The notes under the pieces were generated by a model that had not been told where the DNA came from, did no database searches, and saw only the letters and a list, made by a program, of their open reading frames with translations. A program made the translations under genes and the position numbers. From Rhodospirillales bacterium (GTDB taxonomy: Bacteria; Pseudomonadota; Alphaproteobacteria; Reyranellales; Reyranellaceae): a stretch of DNA of 37,026 nt. Positions 16,757 to 25,793 of this stretch are shown here, piece by piece. Position 1 is the first letter of the stretch. Each line of letters begins with the position of its first letter. The stretch covers positions 1 through 37,026 of the forward strand of contig JACPVT010000144.1 of assembly GCA_016191685.1 (NCBI GenBank), written 5' to 3'.

Positions 16757-18166
16757 GTGGCGCGCGACGGTCAAGGGCTGGAACTGAGCAACGCCGGTGC
16801 GGAGGCGGTCCAGGCGCTCGATTTCGTCCGTGAGGAATGGCTGGCCTTCGGCAATCGCCTGGCCGAGTTCACCGCCGCCGCCGACAAGGAAGAGAAGTGC
16901 CTGCTGCTGCCGCTGATCGCGGCCAACCTCGTGCTCTCCATGAATTCGACCGAGGGCTTCGAGGCCGCCCGCCGCTACGTGGCGCGGGCCAAGGCGATGT
17001 CTTCAGGCGGCAACGCCCGCGAACTTGCCTGGCTCGCCGCCTCCGAAGCCTGGATCGCAGGCGAGACGCCTGCAGCGCAGAAGATCCTCGAGGATCTGGT
17101 CGCCCAATGGCCGCGCGATCTCCTCGCCGCCAAGCTGGGCCAGCTCCATGCTTTCGGCCGGGGCGACGGCGAGGGCATCCTGCGCATCGGCGAGCGCATC
17201 GTGGAGGCCAACGCCGACAATCACTACGTCTGGGCGATGCATGCTTTCGGCCTGGAAGAGTGCAACCGCCTCGACGAGGCGGAGGCCGCGGCACGCAAGG
17301 CGATCGCCATGGACCGCCGCGATCCCTGGGCGCATCACGCCGTCGCCCATTGCCTGGAAGCGCGCGGCAGGATGCAGGAGGGCGTGGCCTTCCTCGAAGA
17401 GATGTCCGACACCTGGGAACGCTGCAACTCATTCATGTACACCCACCTGTGGTGGCATCTCGCGCTGTTCCTGATCGACCTCGACCGCACCGACGAGGCG
17501 CTCCAGCTTTATGACCAGCGCGTGTGGGGCGTGTGGAAGGAGTTCTCCGAGGACCAGATCAACGCGGTCTCGCTGCTGACGCGCCTCGAACTGCGCGGCG
17601 TCGACGTCGGCCAGCGCTGGGCTGATGTCGCGACCTATCTGAAGCCGCGGCTGCACGAGCACTTCTCGCCCTTCCTCGACCTGCAATATCTCTACGGCCT
17701 CGCCCGCGTGGGCGAAGCAAGCGCCGTCACCGAAATGCTGGCGAGCCTGGAAGACCGCGCCGAGCGCGCCAGGCCGTTCGAGCGCGAGGCCTGGGCCGAC
17801 TGCACCGTGCCGGCCGCGCACGGCCTCGCCGCCCACGCCAAGGGAGACTTCGCCGAGGCCGCGCGGCTCTTGGGCCAGGCGATGCCGCACCTGCAATCGA
17901 TCGGCGGCAGCATCGCCCAGCGCGGCCTGTTCGGCGCCATCCATCTCGATGCGCTGGTGCGGGCGGACTGGAACGACGCGGCCATGGCGATCCTGCAGGC
18001 CGATGAGCGCGAGCGGCCGGCGGTGGCCGCGACCAAGCGCGCGCTGGCCGGCCTTTATCGCAAGGTCGGCCGCACCGAGCAGGCACAGGCCGCCGAGTAC
18101 CAGGCCGAACAACTCGCGCGCCAGTACCGCGCCGCCCGGGGATCGAGCACCGGAAGAGCCGCATGA
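16757..18166 (+). CDS. TPR protein, TTC38-like
   Basis: 469-aa ORF (GTG start): NHYVWAMHAFGLEECNRLDEAEAAARKAIAMDRRDPWAHHAVAHCLEARGRMQEGVAFLEEM...CNSFMYTHLWWHLALFLIDLDRTDEALQLYDQRVWG, the TTC38-type pattern. Confidence 0.85.
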   Translation: MARDGQGLELSNAGAEAVQALDFVREEWLAFGNRLAEFTAAADKEEKCLLLPLIAANLVLSMNSTEGFEAARRYVARAKAMSSGGNARELAWLAASEAWIAGETPAAQKILEDLVAQWPRDLLAAKLGQLHAFGRGDGEGILRIGERIVEANADNHYVWAMHAFGLEECNRLDEAEAAARKAIAMDRRDPWAHHAVAHCLEARGRMQEGVAFLEEMSDTWERCNSFMYTHLWWHLALFLIDLDRTDEALQLYDQRVWGVWKEFSEDQINAVSLLTRLELRGVDVGQRWADVATYLKPRLHEHFSPFLDLQYLYGLARVGEASAVTEMLASLEDRAERARPFEREAWADCTVPAAHGLAAHAKGDFAEAARLLGQAMPHLQSIGGSIAQRGLFGAIHLDALVRADWNDAAMAILQADERERPAVAATKRALAGLYRKVGRTEQAQAAEYQAEQLARQYRAARGSSTGRAA

Positions 18167-19572
18167 CCCAGGATCTGACCCAAGTGAGCGCGGCCGGACT
18201 GGCGAAGCTCTATCGCAGGGGCAAGGCCTCGCCGGTCGAGACCATGAAAGCAGTGCTGGCGCGGGTCGAGAAGGTGGGCCCGCAGATCAACGCCTTCTGC
18301 CGCATCGACGCCGAGGCCTCGCTCGCCGCCGCGCGCGACTCGGAGAAGCGGTGGAAGAAGGGCAAGCCGCTGTCGCCGCTCGACGGCGTGCCGGTCTCGA
18401 TCAAGGAGCTGGTGCGGGTGAAGGGCTGGGCCCACAGCATGGGCAGCAAGCTCACCAACAAGGCGCCGGCCGAGGCCGACGCGCCGGCGGTGGCACGGTT
18501 GCGCGAAGCGGGCGCCATCGTCTTCGCCCAGAGCACCAGTTCGGAGTATGGCCACAAGGGCGTGACCGATTCGCCGCTGCACGGCATTACGCGCAATCCG
18601 TGGAACACCGACCACACGCCCGGCGGCTCCTCGGGCGGCGCCGGTGCCGCGGTGGCCGCGGGCCTGGGGCCGATCGCCATCGGCACCGACGGCGGCGGCT
18701 CGGTGCGTATCCCGGGAAGCTTCAACGGCCTCGTCGGCCTGAAGGCCACGTTCGGCCGCGTGCCCGCCTGGCCGCCCTCGATGACCGGCGATCTCGCCAA
18801 CACCGGCCCGATGGCGCGCACTGCGCTCGACTGCGCGTTGATGATGAACGTCATCGCCCGCCCCGACGCCCGCGACGCCTACGGCCTGCCGGCCGACGAC
18901 ACCGACTACGCCAGGAAGCTGGACGGCAAGCTGAAGAAACTGAAGGTGGGCTTCGTGCTGCGCTTCGGCGAGCATCCGCTCGACATCGAAGTCGCTGCCA
19001 TGGTGACCAAGGCGGCCAGGCAATTCGAGGCGCTGGGCTGCAAGGTCGAGGAGGCACCCGCCCCCTTCCCCTATCCCGAGGCCGGCCGCGCCTTCGTGAT
19101 CCACTGGCTAACGGCCCTGCAACGGCTGCTGCAGCTCTATCCCGAGGAGCGTCACCACGAGTTCGATCCCAACCTGCTGGCCGGCGCCAAGGCGGGGCTG
19201 CGCTATTCGCTGCAGGATGTGGTGAATGCGCAGGTGACGCGGCGCGAGCTCGCCATCGCCTGGAACCTGTTCTTCGCCAAATACGACCTGCTGCTGACGC
19301 CGACCGTGGCGGTGAAACCCTTCGCGGCGGGCGTGAACTTGCCCGACGGGCCCGACGGAAAGCCCAACATGCAATGGTCGCCCTACACGCCGCAGTTCAA
19401 CCTCACCCGCCATCCCGCCGCGACCGTGCCCTGCGGCCTCAGCAGCGAAGGCCTGCCGGTCGGGCTGCAGATCGTCTCGGGCCACTACCAGGACGCGCTC
19501 GTGCTGCGTGCCGCGGCACGCTATGCCGAAGCCCATCCGCTGAAATTCCCCACCCTTCCGGAGACCAAGTGA
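18163..19572 (+). CDS. Amidase (amidase signature family), paralog 1
   Basis: Amidase signature GGSSGGAGAAVAAGLGPIAIGTDGGGSVRIPGSFNGLVGLKATFGRVP; Lys of the Ser-cisSer-Lys triad in PVSIKELV. Confidence 0.95.
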   Translation: MTQDLTQVSAAGLAKLYRRGKASPVETMKAVLARVEKVGPQINAFCRIDAEASLAAARDSEKRWKKGKPLSPLDGVPVSIKELVRVKGWAHSMGSKLTNKAPAEADAPAVARLREAGAIVFAQSTSSEYGHKGVTDSPLHGITRNPWNTDHTPGGSSGGAGAAVAAGLGPIAIGTDGGGSVRIPGSFNGLVGLKATFGRVPAWPPSMTGDLANTGPMARTALDCALMMNVIARPDARDAYGLPADDTDYARKLDGKLKKLKVGFVLRFGEHPLDIEVAAMVTKAARQFEALGCKVEEAPAPFPYPEAGRAFVIHWLTALQRLLQLYPEERHHEFDPNLLAGAKAGLRYSLQDVVNAQVTRRELAIAWNLFFAKYDLLLTPTVAVKPFAAGVNLPDGPDGKPNMQWSPYTPQFNLTRHPAATVPCGLSSEGLPVGLQIVSGHYQDALVLRAAARYAEAHPLKFPTLPETK

Positions 19573-20993
19573 TGACCGCCGATCTTGCGATGATGCCGGC
19601 CCATGAGTTGGTGAAACTCTACAAATCGCGCAAGGCCTCGCCGGTCGAGGCAACCAAAGCGGCGCTCGCCCGCATCGATGCCTTCAACGGCCAGCTCAAC
19701 GCCTTCCAGCATCTCGATCCCGACATGGCGCTGCGCGCCGCGCGGTCGTCGGAGAAGCGCTGGAAGAAGGGCGGCAAGCGGCAGAGCGATCTCGACGGCG
19801 TGCCGATCACCATCAAGGACATGGTGCTGACCAAGGGCATGCCGACGCGCATGGGCAGCCTTGCCACCGATCCCGACGGGCCGTGGACCGTCGACTCGCC
19901 GGTGGCGCAGCGCCTGCGCGAAGCCGGTACGGTGCTGCTCGGCAAGACGACCTCGCCGGAATACGGCTGGAAGGGCGTGACCGACTCGGGCCTCTACGGC
20001 GCCACACACAATCCCTGGAAGATCGGCCGCACGCCGGGCGGCTCGTCGGGCGGCGGGGTCGCGGCCGAAGCGGTCGGCATGGGCAGCCTCGCGGTCGGCA
20101 CCGACGGCGCGGGCTCGGTGCGCATCCCCTGCTCCTTCACCGGCCTGTTTGGCCTAAAACCCACGCAGGCGCGGGTGCCGCTGTGGCCGCCCTCGGCGCA
20201 AGGCACGCTCTCGCACATCGGGCCGATGACCCGCACCGTGCGCGATGCCGCGATGATGATGAACGTGATGGCGCGCCCGGACAGTCGCGACCTCTACGGC
20301 CGACCCGACGATGCCGAGAATTATCTCAAGGGCTTCGAGAAGGGCGTGAAGGGCCTGCGCATCGCCTATTCACCGACCCTGGGCTTCGTCGAGCGCGACA
20401 AGATCGATCGCGACGTGGCCGTGGCCATCGAGCATGCCGCGAAAGTATTCAAGACGCTGGGCGCTAAGGTGGTCGAGGATTCCCCCGACCTGGCCGGTCT
20501 CGACCCGCGCCGCATCCTGAACGCGCACTGGCAGTCGAACGTGGCCATCCTGGTGAAGAGCTTCAGCCCCGAGAAGCGGGCATTGATGGACCCGGGCTTG
20601 CTGAAAGCCGCCGAGCACGGTGCCAACCTCGGCCAGGAGGCGGTGGTGACGGCCATCCATCAGCGCCAGCAGCTGGGCGTGATCCTGAATCAGTTCATGG
20701 CCAAGTACGATCTGCTGCTGACGCCGACCATGCCGATGACGGCCTTCGCGGTGAACGAGAATGCGGCGTGGGGCGGTGACGGCGTCGATATCGGCTGGAC
20801 ACCCTTCACGCTGCTCTTCAACCTGACGCGTCAGCCCGCCGCCACCATCCCCTGCGGTCTCGACCGCGAGGGCCTGCCGATCGGGCTACAGATCGTCTCA
20901 GGCCACGCCCGCGACGCGCTGGTCCTGCGTGCCGCGGCAGCCTACGAGCGCGTCCGCCCGATCCCGGCCCCGCCGATGGCGCATCAGATCTGA
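19572..20993 (+). CDS. Amidase (amidase signature family), paralog 2
   Basis: From ATG 19572 (TGATG overlap with previous stop): PITIKDMV, GGSSGGGVAAEAVGMGSLAVGTDGAGSVRIPCSFTGLFGLKPTQARVP. Confidence 0.95.
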   Translation: MTADLAMMPAHELVKLYKSRKASPVEATKAALARIDAFNGQLNAFQHLDPDMALRAARSSEKRWKKGGKRQSDLDGVPITIKDMVLTKGMPTRMGSLATDPDGPWTVDSPVAQRLREAGTVLLGKTTSPEYGWKGVTDSGLYGATHNPWKIGRTPGGSSGGGVAAEAVGMGSLAVGTDGAGSVRIPCSFTGLFGLKPTQARVPLWPPSAQGTLSHIGPMTRTVRDAAMMMNVMARPDSRDLYGRPDDAENYLKGFEKGVKGLRIAYSPTLGFVERDKIDRDVAVAIEHAAKVFKTLGAKVVEDSPDLAGLDPRRILNAHWQSNVAILVKSFSPEKRALMDPGLLKAAEHGANLGQEAVVTAIHQRQQLGVILNQFMAKYDLLLTPTMPMTAFAVNENAAWGGDGVDIGWTPFTLLFNLTRQPAATIPCGLDREGLPIGLQIVSGHARDALVLRAAAAYERVRPIPAPPMAHQI

Positions 20994-21070
20994 GTGGAAT
21001 GAAGCGCGGATAACGGATAGCGGCACCTCCTGGGACCTGCGATCTGGGCCTTCAACAAGAGGGGCCAGAC

Positions 21071-21841
21071 ATGAATACGCTCAACGGCAAGGTGGCTATC
21101 GTGACCGGGGCAAGCTCCGGCATCGGACGTGCGACGGCCAAGCTGTTCGCACACGAGGGCGCCCGGATCGTCGTCGTCGCGCGACGCCGCGCCGAGCTCG
21201 ACGCGCTGGTGGCAGAGATCGAGGCCACAGGCGGCGAAGCCACCGCCGTCGCAGGCGACGTAAAGGATGAGACCACGGCGGCGGCCGCGGTGGACGCCGC
21301 GACCGGCCGGTACGGTGGGCTCGACATCGCCTTCAACAACGCCGGCATCATCGGTGATATGGCGCCGGTCTCCGACGTCTCGTTGGCGGGTTGGCGCGAG
21401 ACGCTCGAAATCAACCTGACGAGCGCCTTTCTCGGCGCCAAGCATCAAGTCCCGGCGTTGATTGCGCGCGGCGGCGGCTCACTGATCTTCACCTCGACCT
21501 TCGTCGGCTACACCGTTGGCATGCCCGGCATGGCGGCCTATGCCGCAAGCAAGGCTGGCGTGATCGGCCTCACCAAGGTCCTTGCCGCCGAACTCGGCGC
21601 CAAGGGCATCCGCGCAAACGCCGTGCTGCCGGGCGGTACGGACACGCCGATGAGCATCACCAATGCCCCCGGCGCCACCGCCGACGTCCTCGCCTTCGTC
21701 GAGGGATTACACGCGCTGAAGCGCATGGCACGGCCCGAGGAGATCGCGCAATCGGTGCTGCATCTCGCTTCCGACGCATCGAGCTTCGTCACGGGCGCGG
21801 CTTTCCTGGTCGACGGTGGCGTCTCGATCTGCCGGACCTGA
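21071..21841 (+). CDS. SDR family oxidoreductase
   Basis: 256-aa ORF: GKVAIVTGASSGIGRATAKLFA, NNAG, YAASKAGVIGLTK, C-terminal GAAFLVDGGVSICRT. Confidence 0.95.
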   Translation: MNTLNGKVAIVTGASSGIGRATAKLFAHEGARIVVVARRRAELDALVAEIEATGGEATAVAGDVKDETTAAAAVDAATGRYGGLDIAFNNAGIIGDMAPVSDVSLAGWRETLEINLTSAFLGAKHQVPALIARGGGSLIFTSTFVGYTVGMPGMAAYAASKAGVIGLTKVLAAELGAKGIRANAVLPGGTDTPMSITNAPGATADVLAFVEGLHALKRMARPEEIAQSVLHLASDASSFVTGAAFLVDGGVSICRT

Positions 21842-21972
21842 AAGGGTGGCGTTCCTACCATGCGACTGATGCCCGTCCATCGACGTCGACGGTGTTCGTT
21901 CCCGGACGATGCGCGCCGGGAAGGATCGCCGACCCGTGTGGGCCGGCGATCCCGTTTCCCTGATCGAAGCGG

Positions 21973-22671
21973 TTACTGCGTCTTGGGCGCACCGGCCTTC
22001 TGCGGCACGGCAATGGCGGCGACGGAGTCGTAGCGGACGCCGTCTTCGGCCTTCTTCATGGCGGCATTGGCTTCATAGTACTTGCCTTCGTCCATGAGCT
22101 TGGCGGCCATATCGACGTCGGCGATCGTCCGATCCAGCGGCGCCAGCGCCATGGCGAACATCACGTTGACGTCGGCCAGCTTCAGTTTCTCGATGGCCTC
22201 CTTGCGCTGACCCTTTTCGAGATGCTTGTTGGCTTCGGCGACCGCCGCGGCCTTGGCCGGGGTGGCCACGAAGTCCTCACCCAGGGTGAGCTGGCCGTCG
22301 ATCGGCAGCCAGGCAACCGCCGGACCCGCCGCGGCAGCCGCGGTGGCGTTCATGCCCTTCGGCGCCTTGAGATCGGCTTCCGCCTTCATGAAGGCGGTCG
22401 AATCGACCTTCGCCTTGGCCAGCGCCGCGCGCGTGTCGGCGACCAGCTTCTTCGCCGCCACCGGGTCGGCCTCGAAGATGGCGATGCGCGCGAGGTGCAG
22501 GGCACGGAAGGCGACGGCGCCATCGGTCGAGAGCTTCATGAAGTCGCGCGCGGCCTCGGCCTTCTGCTGCGTCGTCGGGGCGGGAGCCGCCGGCGTCTGC
22601 TGGGCGGAGACGGCGCCGGCGAGCATGGTGGTTCCCAGCAATGCCGCGACGATACCTCTTGAGACTTTCAT
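21973..22671 (-). CDS. YfdX family protein
   Basis: 232-aa ORF with signal peptide (MKVSRGIVAALLGTTMLAGAVSAQ) and YfdX-like helical body (AFRALHLARIAIFEADPVAAKKLVADTRAAL...ANKHLEKGQRKEAIEKLKLADVNVMFAMALAPLDRTIADVDMAAKLMDEGKYYEANAAMKKAEDGVRYDS). Confidence 0.87.
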   Translation of the reverse strand: MKVSRGIVAALLGTTMLAGAVSAQQTPAAPAPTTQQKAEAARDFMKLSTDGAVAFRALHLARIAIFEADPVAAKKLVADTRAALAKAKVDSTAFMKAEADLKAPKGMNATAAAAAGPAVAWLPIDGQLTLGEDFVATPAKAAAVAEANKHLEKGQRKEAIEKLKLADVNVMFAMALAPLDRTIADVDMAAKLMDEGKYYEANAAMKKAEDGVRYDSVAAIAVPQKAGAPKTQ

Positions 22672-22779
22672 GGCTATTCTCCTGTGCGAGCAACCGGTCG
22701 TCCCCGCAGGGTCCGCGGGGTTGCGTCGGGCTCATGTCGAAGGGATAGCAGGAGCGCCTTTCCGCCGGCCTTTCGCCGG

Positions 22780-22797
22780 GATTGACGATTTTCAATC
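22780..22797. promoter_or_regulatory. Inverted repeat between yfdX and the divergent hypothetical gene
   Basis: GATTGA-CGATTT-TCAATC, perfect 6-bp arms with 6-nt spacer. Confidence 0.4.
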
Positions 22798-22873
22798 AAG
22801 CGTCAGGCTCCGAGACCAATCGAGGAGATGCGATGCCGCAAAGCCTGCCCCTGTCCGGCACTGCCGAACCGCA

Positions 22874-23443
22874 ATGAAACTCAGCCGCCAGACGCTCACC
22901 TACATTGCCTGGGCCGCGGCACAGGTCGGCGTGCTGGCTGCGGTCGCCTGGTTCGCCGATCGGCAGATGAAGCTCGGATACACCGACTCCGCCGGCTGGC
23001 GGCCGTTCACCTGGCCGTTCTCCGCCGAGGACGCGCCGCCCGGCAAGGCCTACAGCGGCGACGAACACGACATCTATGTGTGGCTGAAGCTCGGCCACCT
23101 GAAGCCCGGCCAAAAGGGCGATTGCCCGGAAGGCATCGCGACCGACGAGGCGCTGGAGCGCGCGGTCGACGTCCGCCTCCTCGATCCGCGGTTCGTGCCG
23201 GTCGGCCCCGGCGAACGCGTCCGCGTCACCGACGTCTTCGGCCGCACGCGCGTCTACGTGCACAAGCGTCACAACGGGGCGCTGCGCTACGCCGAAGCGG
23301 TGGCGATCCCCTACAACTGCGATCTCGTCACCGCCATCATCGACGGCGACGCCCGCGATCCGGCCAAGCGCAAGCTGGCCCGCGAGTTCCTCGAATCCAA
23401 CACCGTGCAGGTGGGCGTGATCAAGGCACTCGAAGAGCGATAG
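22874..23443 (+). CDS. Hypothetical membrane-anchored protein
   Basis: 189 aa from ATG 22874 with one N-terminal TM (LTYIAWAAAQVGVLAAVAWFADRQM); no confident family. Confidence 0.75.
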   Translation: MKLSRQTLTYIAWAAAQVGVLAAVAWFADRQMKLGYTDSAGWRPFTWPFSAEDAPPGKAYSGDEHDIYVWLKLGHLKPGQKGDCPEGIATDEALERAVDVRLLDPRFVPVGPGERVRVTDVFGRTRVYVHKRHNGALRYAEAVAIPYNCDLVTAIIDGDARDPAKRKLAREFLESNTVQVGVIKALEER

Positions 23444-23445
23444 AG

Positions 23446-24600
23446 TCAGCTTCGTCTGCTCACGACAAGGCCCAGCATCGCGAGCATCATCGCGCCGGCC
23501 GCCAGGGCGAGTGGTCCCTTGATCGAAACTTCGTAGATTGCGGCGCCGATCAGAGGTCCCACAATCCAGGCTGCAGCCATCGCAGCCTGCAAACGGCCGG
23601 CAACCTGTCCCTGGCTGTCGCCACGGCTCGCCAGCGACGCGCCCGCCATCAGACCGGATTGCGCCCAGGCAAAACCCGCCCCCAGGAGGCCGAACGCGGC
23701 GAGCAGCCAACCGAAGCCCGGAGCCATCAGGCAGCCGGCAGTTGCGAGAAGGCAGACGATCAGGCCGATCCAAAGCAACGTGGCCGGCGGTGCCTTGAAC
23801 AGGCGAATGGCGAAGGCCTGAACGGCAAACGAGGATGCCGCGAACGTCATGCTGATCAGGCTCGCCCGTTGTACGGCGGCCATCGTGTCGAGGCCGAGAA
23901 GATCCTGGACGTAGAAGGCATTTGTTGCCTGCAAGGCGGCAAACGCCAGGTGAATCGCGAAGGCAACAGCGAGGTAGGGAGTGACCTTCCCAAGGGTGCT
24001 CGTCCCGACGGCAAGCACCTCAGGCGCGCGCGGCTGGTCACGCAGGACCGCAGCCACAGCAAGGATCGTGAGCGAGGTCAGGACGCAGGCGACCAGAATG
24101 GGAATGGCGAAGCCCCTGCCGATCAGCAAAGCCACAAGCGCAGGGCCAGCCATGCTGCCGAGACCAACCGCGGCCCCCACCATTGCGGCACCCGTCGAGC
24201 GGTCACTGGCGGCGGTGATATCGGCCATATAGGCGATACCGGCCGGTTGCACGCCGCCGCAGAGAACGCCGTAGAGGATCCGCGCGCCGAGAAGGGCGGC
24301 AAAGGCAGCGAAGACGTCGACTTCACCCTTTTCGAGGGTGAAGAGCCCGGCAAACAGCAGAAGGGACAGCGCAGCGCCGGCAAGCCCCGCGAGAAGCACC
24401 GGCCGCCGGCCCTTTCGATCGGCCAGCCGGCCCCACCATGAAGAGGTGAGAAAGAAGAGCAGCGCCGAAGACGCGATGATCGCGCCGACCTCGATCTCGC
24501 CGAGCCCGATCGCGCGGCCGAACAGCCCCACCGTCGCAAGGACCGCCGCGTTTCCCATCATCAAGACGAAGACGGCGAGAAGAACGACTGTCGTTGCCAT
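23446..24600 (-). CDS. MFS transporter
   Basis: 384-aa, multi-TM: MGNAAVLATVGLFGRAIGLGEIEVGAIIASSALLFFLTSSWWGRLADRKGRRPVLLAGLAGAALSLLLFA. Confidence 0.92.
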   Translation of the reverse strand: MATTVVLLAVFVLMMGNAAVLATVGLFGRAIGLGEIEVGAIIASSALLFFLTSSWWGRLADRKGRRPVLLAGLAGAALSLLLFAGLFTLEKGEVDVFAAFAALLGARILYGVLCGGVQPAGIAYMADITAASDRSTGAAMVGAAVGLGSMAGPALVALLIGRGFAIPILVACVLTSLTILAVAAVLRDQPRAPEVLAVGTSTLGKVTPYLAVAFAIHLAFAALQATNAFYVQDLLGLDTMAAVQRASLISMTFAASSFAVQAFAIRLFKAPPATLLWIGLIVCLLATAGCLMAPGFGWLLAAFGLLGAGFAWAQSGLMAGASLASRGDSQGQVAGRLQAAMAAAWIVGPLIGAAIYEVSIKGPLALAAGAMMLAMLGLVVSRRS

Positions 24601-24670
24601 CGCGCAATGCTTGCCGGCTCACCTCTGCGAAGTGAAATGACAATTCATTGCCCAGTGTTACAGCGCCGGA

Positions 24671-25171
24671 TCAACCGCCGAGCCGGCTCGCCAGATCGGC
24701 CACCGCTTCATCGACGCTCTTCAGGGCGGTGTCGACGACGATGTGTTCGCGATCCCACTTCTCGTAGTCGCGATCCACGACGGCCTGCCATGTCGGCAGC
24801 TTCAGTCCGGCGATGTCGGCCGTCCGCGTCTCGACCCGGCGCCGATGTTCGGTCCCGTCGGAGCAGACCACTTCGACCTCGGCAACCTCGACGGCCGCGC
24901 TGTCGCCGACGGCGCGCCAGGCGTCGCGTGTAATTTTCAACGGATTGACCGAGTCGGCAATGACGATCCGGCCGATGCGCAGATTGTCCTCTGCAACATT
25001 GTAGGCGATCTCGTAGCCTGCGGGACCGACTTCGCCTCGGAGCACGTCGCTCCTGCGCAACGCCTGCTCGATCGTATCGACGCGCACATGCACGGCACCG
25101 AGCCGCCTCGCCAAGCTGCGCGCGATCGTGCTCTTGCCGCTGCCCGGCAAGCCGCCGAGCACGATCAGCAT
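24671..25171 (-). CDS. AAA-family P-loop kinase/ATPase
   Basis: 166 aa: MLIVLGGLPGSGKSTIARSLARRLGAVHVRVDTIEQALRRS (Walker A). Confidence 0.9.
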   Translation of the reverse strand: MLIVLGGLPGSGKSTIARSLARRLGAVHVRVDTIEQALRRSDVLRGEVGPAGYEIAYNVAEDNLRIGRIVIADSVNPLKITRDAWRAVGDSAAVEVAEVEVVCSDGTEHRRRVETRTADIAGLKLPTWQAVVDRDYEKWDREHIVVDTALKSVDEAVADLASRLGG

Positions 25172-25791
25172 GACGCCGCTCTCTTGCGATCCATCAATTC
25201 ATAGGGATGCTCCCATCCAGGCGTGGCGGCCAGGCGATCGAGCCAGCGACCGACCGATGGCCAGCGGCCAAGATCGATCCCCGCCTGGTCGGCGAAGAAG
25301 AGATAGCCCGCGCAGGAGATGTCCGCGACGCCGGGCGCGTCGCCCAGCAGATAGGGCCGGCGGTCGAACTCCTGAGCCAGACGGTCGAGGTCGGCCTCGG
25401 TCCGGCGCCGGAACATGGCGACGACGGCGGGATCCTCGGCGGAAAAGCGAAGGGCGAAGCGGAGATTGGGCAGCGAAAAGCCGATGCGATTGGCCTCCCA
25501 GAACAGCCACTGCGTCGTCCGGTCGAGATCGGCGCCGCCGCCCAGCCGGCCGCTCTTGCGGACGAGATGCAGCAGGATGGCGTTCGACTGCGCCAGCGTG
25601 CCGTCCTCGTCGATGAAGACGGGCACTTCGCCGTAGGGGCTCGCGGCGACGAAGTCAGGCCGGCGCTCGGCGCGCGGCGGCTGGAGATCGACATAACGAT
25701 ACTCGTGCGCCACGCCGAGCAGGACGAGGGTCTGGCGCACCTTGTAGGAGTGGCCGGACTCGCGATTGCCGTAGACGATGGGCAGGGCCAC
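25165..25791 (-). CDS. Glutathione S-transferase family protein
   Basis: GST N-domain ALPIVYGNRESGHSYKVRQTLVLLGVAHEYRYVDLQPPRAERRPDFVAASPYGEVPVFIDEDGTLAQSNAILLHL; likely GTG start at 25791. Confidence 0.92.
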   Translation of the reverse strand: MALPIVYGNRESGHSYKVRQTLVLLGVAHEYRYVDLQPPRAERRPDFVAASPYGEVPVFIDEDGTLAQSNAILLHLVRKSGRLGGGADLDRTTQWLFWEANRIGFSLPNLRFALRFSAEDPAVVAMFRRRTEADLDRLAQEFDRRPYLLGDAPGVADISCAGYLFFADQAGIDLGRWPSVGRWLDRLAATPGWEHPYELMDRKRAASC

Positions 25792-25793
25792 GC

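Noticed and set aside
17949-20993. 1014-aa ORF reading as one large amidase
   Set aside because: The N-terminal half is an out-of-frame reading of the TPR and first amidase genes; the real gene starts at 19572.
24636-24649. AATGA-CAAT-TCATT small inverted repeat upstream of the MFS gene
   Set aside because: Only 5-bp arms; likely to occur by chance and no supporting promoter elements.
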